From Magicicada cassinii (lineage: Eukaryota; Arthropoda; Insecta; Hemiptera; Cicadidae), in contig JAOXNS010477575.1 in NCBI GenBank assembly GCA_028571305.1, positions 1 through 20,489 on the forward strand: a DNA stretch of 20,489 nt. Reading direction: 5' to 3'. The translations under genes were made by a program, and so were the position numbers. The notes below the pieces were generated by a model. It did no database searches. It was not told the origin of the DNA and saw only the letters and a list, made by a program, of their open reading frames with translations. Every line of letters begins with the position of its first letter. The first letter of the stretch is position 1. Positions 18,311 through 20,489 of the stretch are shown piece by piece.

Positions 18311-19611
18311 CACACAAACAGCAGACCACTGCCTGACAGATCGGTAAATAATGTTTCCAACTATTACAAACAAATTTTAAATAATCTTAAAGAAGCTTTA
18401 TTATATTCAATTGATGACATACAAAAAAGAGGAATTATTGTTGAAACATTTCTGTAAGAACAATTAACCCCTATTACCCGCTTATGCTAAACATTACCAG
18501 TTTGCTTAAAATGCACACTATGAGACAACTCGCGTGGAGGTAATGACCACAGATAACTACCTTATAATATAACTACCTGATTAGGTAGACTTCATTGTAT
18601 CTCTAACCATTGTTTTCATAGTACCATTTAATTTTCCACGTCAGTCTCACTGTCTTTCTCTATCTCGCGCGCGCGCATACCCACACACAAACGTACGCTT
18701 TGCGTAAGGGTAATACAAACAATGGTAGCCTAAGTGTTTATCATAAACATATTTGCGCCTGTGTGTACGTTTAAGTTGGGCGTTACGCCGCACTGAGACA
18801 GTGTACGTGTTATTCTGAAGGCTGAGGAGATGAACAAACTAATCCTAAAATATTATTTCACACGAAACACTACCGCCACGTGAGCGATGGGTTTAATGGA
18901 CCACTATGATGGTCGTTAAATTTTAACAGCGACGAATTCCTTCCAATTGGCTACAGTGTCGGTTTTATTTAACAAAACTATCATATAGGCCTATAATTTC
19001 GATGTACCACTTGTCATCGCTTCACAAACAGCTATGGGCAATAAACAACATTTATTCTCGTCTCCCGTCTACTAAACAGGAATTACAACTTTTTTTATTA
19101 CAACAATTACAGACAACAGTAACTGGTGAATTTTGGAAAATTAATTTTATATCACAGATGAGAAAATACTATTTAGAACCACAGCTAAGAAGTGGTGTTA
19201 AAATTAACGTGAGGTAATTTTTGTTAATCCAGGACTACGCTATTGAAAATAGAGATTCTATTGTTCTATTTTATTATAGGTTAACAAGATTATTGTCGAC
19301 AATCGTTACAACGGGCAAATACAACATTTGCGAAACATCTAAAAATTGCCACACGTGGAATGGGAATTGTATGTCAATTTTGCCTTCTACAAAGAACATA
19401 ATTTTAACACAACTTTAAAGGGATACGGAAACAACACTTCCTATATTTTATGTTTCTCTGTAGGTGGCTGGAGCCTGACCGCCAGCAGACTCTAACACGA
19501 AGAGCCTTCCATCTCCAATCGGTACACCCATATTACAACATTTCCTCTTCCACGACATCAGCGTTTCATACAAATAGATTTTAAACAGAGTTGCAGCTAT
19601 GTTTCAAACCT
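18311..19611. other. Spacer, no gene seen
   Basis: No supported gene. The first about 50 bases may continue the Penelope-like terminus. A third TAGGCCTA palindrome lies at 18986-18993 and an alternating CG run at 18666-18676. Two adjacent plus frames (19002-19217 and 19221-19418) show no motif and no common frame with each other. Confidence 0.5.
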
Positions 19612-19645
19612 AATACTAATACTAATAGTACTAATACTAATCTCG
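19612..19645. repeat. Short (ACTAAT)n array
   Basis: Five or so ACTAAT/AGTACT units in tandem. The nearby minus frame 19597-19857 translates it as ISISTIS-like low complexity and is not a gene. Confidence 0.8.
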
Positions 19646-19710
19646 CTGGACACTCTTCTGGCCATTTTATTACAAGATGTCATATCTGTATATAATTGCT
19701 TAGTAGCATA

Positions 19711-19731
19711 TATAAATAAATAAATAAAAAC
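19711..19731. repeat. (AAAT)n tract, possible retroelement tail
   Basis: About four AAAT units followed by AAAAAC. Tails of this form end many SINEs and LINEs, but I recognise no element body upstream. Confidence 0.5.
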
Positions 19732-20489
19732 AGCATCAGTGCCGAATACTTGTCTGTGACGTGGTTGAATTTTCAAATGTTTCGAATGTTTGGATGATGA
19801 AAGATAAGCATTACGGTTTTTCAACTTGTTTATACGGGGTGGGGGGTTGTCCTTCATTTACTTTTCTAGTCGTTATACCAGACAGCAGGTGAGATACGGT
19901 TTCACCTCAGAGCCGCTGAATATGTAAGCATGGTAATGTGGTCACTTTGACTGTTCATATGGAGACTTGACCATCTCCAGCTTATATTTCCAGATAGGGT
20001 CTAGTCTAGATTGTCACTAGGAAAAACTCCATCCCGTCCAACTAGCGCCAAGCGAATTATTGCCAGTTCTGTATTTTGAAAATATTTTTTGTTTCAAATA
20101 TTGAAGGTATTATCGATTAACAGTTGATAATATTCATAAGTATTGCCTCTTTGAACCAATATCAACAGTAATATGAAACTGATATAACAACAAGTGTATA
20201 AAAAAATGGCAGAGAGAAGGGAGGTGAGGGAGGCTTAAACCCCCGCCTCCAAAGGGTTTCAAGAAAAAACGAAATATCAATATCATACTAACCTTCCACG
20301 CATAACCGGTTACATTCAACCAATAGGAGGCATTACTTACCGCCCAGTCCTTGTTAGCCCCGCACCTTACTTAGTCAACTTGACCTCGTCACATACATTA
20401 CCCTCTAGAAAACTCCTACAGCTTTCTACCTTCTGAACACATATCCTGTAACCGTATTACACCTTTTATACATTACTCTTTCAAAATAT
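19732..20489. other. Spacer to the right edge, no gene seen
   Basis: No supported gene. G-rich and C-rich pieces near 20218-20256 (GGGAGGCTTAAACCCCCGCC) resemble the sub-terminal runs of the hAT-like elements, but no terminus or target duplication is visible. Confidence 0.45.

Noticed and set aside
19002-19418. Two back-to-back plus-strand frames
   Set aside because: They are in different frames, have no domain signature, and occur in AT-rich DNA where frames of this length arise by chance.
20200-20260. G-rich and C-rich pieces like hAT sub-termini
   Set aside because: No CAGNGGCG terminus and no 8-bp duplication were found around it.

Overview
The window looks like non-coding, repeat-rich DNA from a large insect or other arthropod genome. 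It is AT-rich (roughly two thirds A+T by eye). It has no bacterial operon structure and no intact open reading frame of convincing length. It carries relics of several animal retroelement families, two hAT-type MITEs, long dinucleotide and trinucleotide microsatellites, and several copies of the TAGGCCTA palindrome. I could not identify a host protein-coding gene. One short exon-like stretch (6493-6634) is the only candidate, and it is weak.

Layout. 1-343 is a GC-richer block with a minus-strand TATA box, unclassified. 344-4280 is AT-rich spacer with a tRNA-like sequence near 2751-2815 and some palindromes. A short LINE-tail-like piece lies at 4281-4328. From 5785 to 7113 two hAT-like non-autonomous DNA transposons sit about 450 bases apart. 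Their termini are related, one has a perfect and the other a near-perfect 8-bp target duplication, and the exon-like stretch lies between them. A hammerhead-ribozyme-like motif lies at 8588-8629 (minus), then a long (AGT)n/(AGC)n microsatellite, then the 3' end of an R1-like LINE on the minus strand (8800-9898). A pogo/Tigger-like terminal repeat is at 11042-11080. A Jockey-clade LINE 3' fragment lies at 12065-12570 (plus), and a second non-LTR fragment, probably RTE-like, at 13490-13890 (plus). The GIY-YIG endonuclease end of a Penelope-like element lies at 14996-15390 (minus). A (TG)n(AG)n microsatellite is at 16450-16516. The interval 18166-18310 holds a foldback that leads into a well-formed small hammerhead-like motif on the plus strand.

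The pieces do not form a pathway. The common thread is retrotransposition. One Penelope endonuclease relic and two separate small hammerhead-like motifs (8.6 kb and 18.3 kb) occur in the same 20 kb. Hammerhead motifs are a known hallmark of Penelope-like elements, so all three may come from one family. The hammerhead at 18268-18310 and its attached foldback is the most interesting structure here. Everything else reads as ordinary intergenic or intronic DNA with decayed mobile elements.
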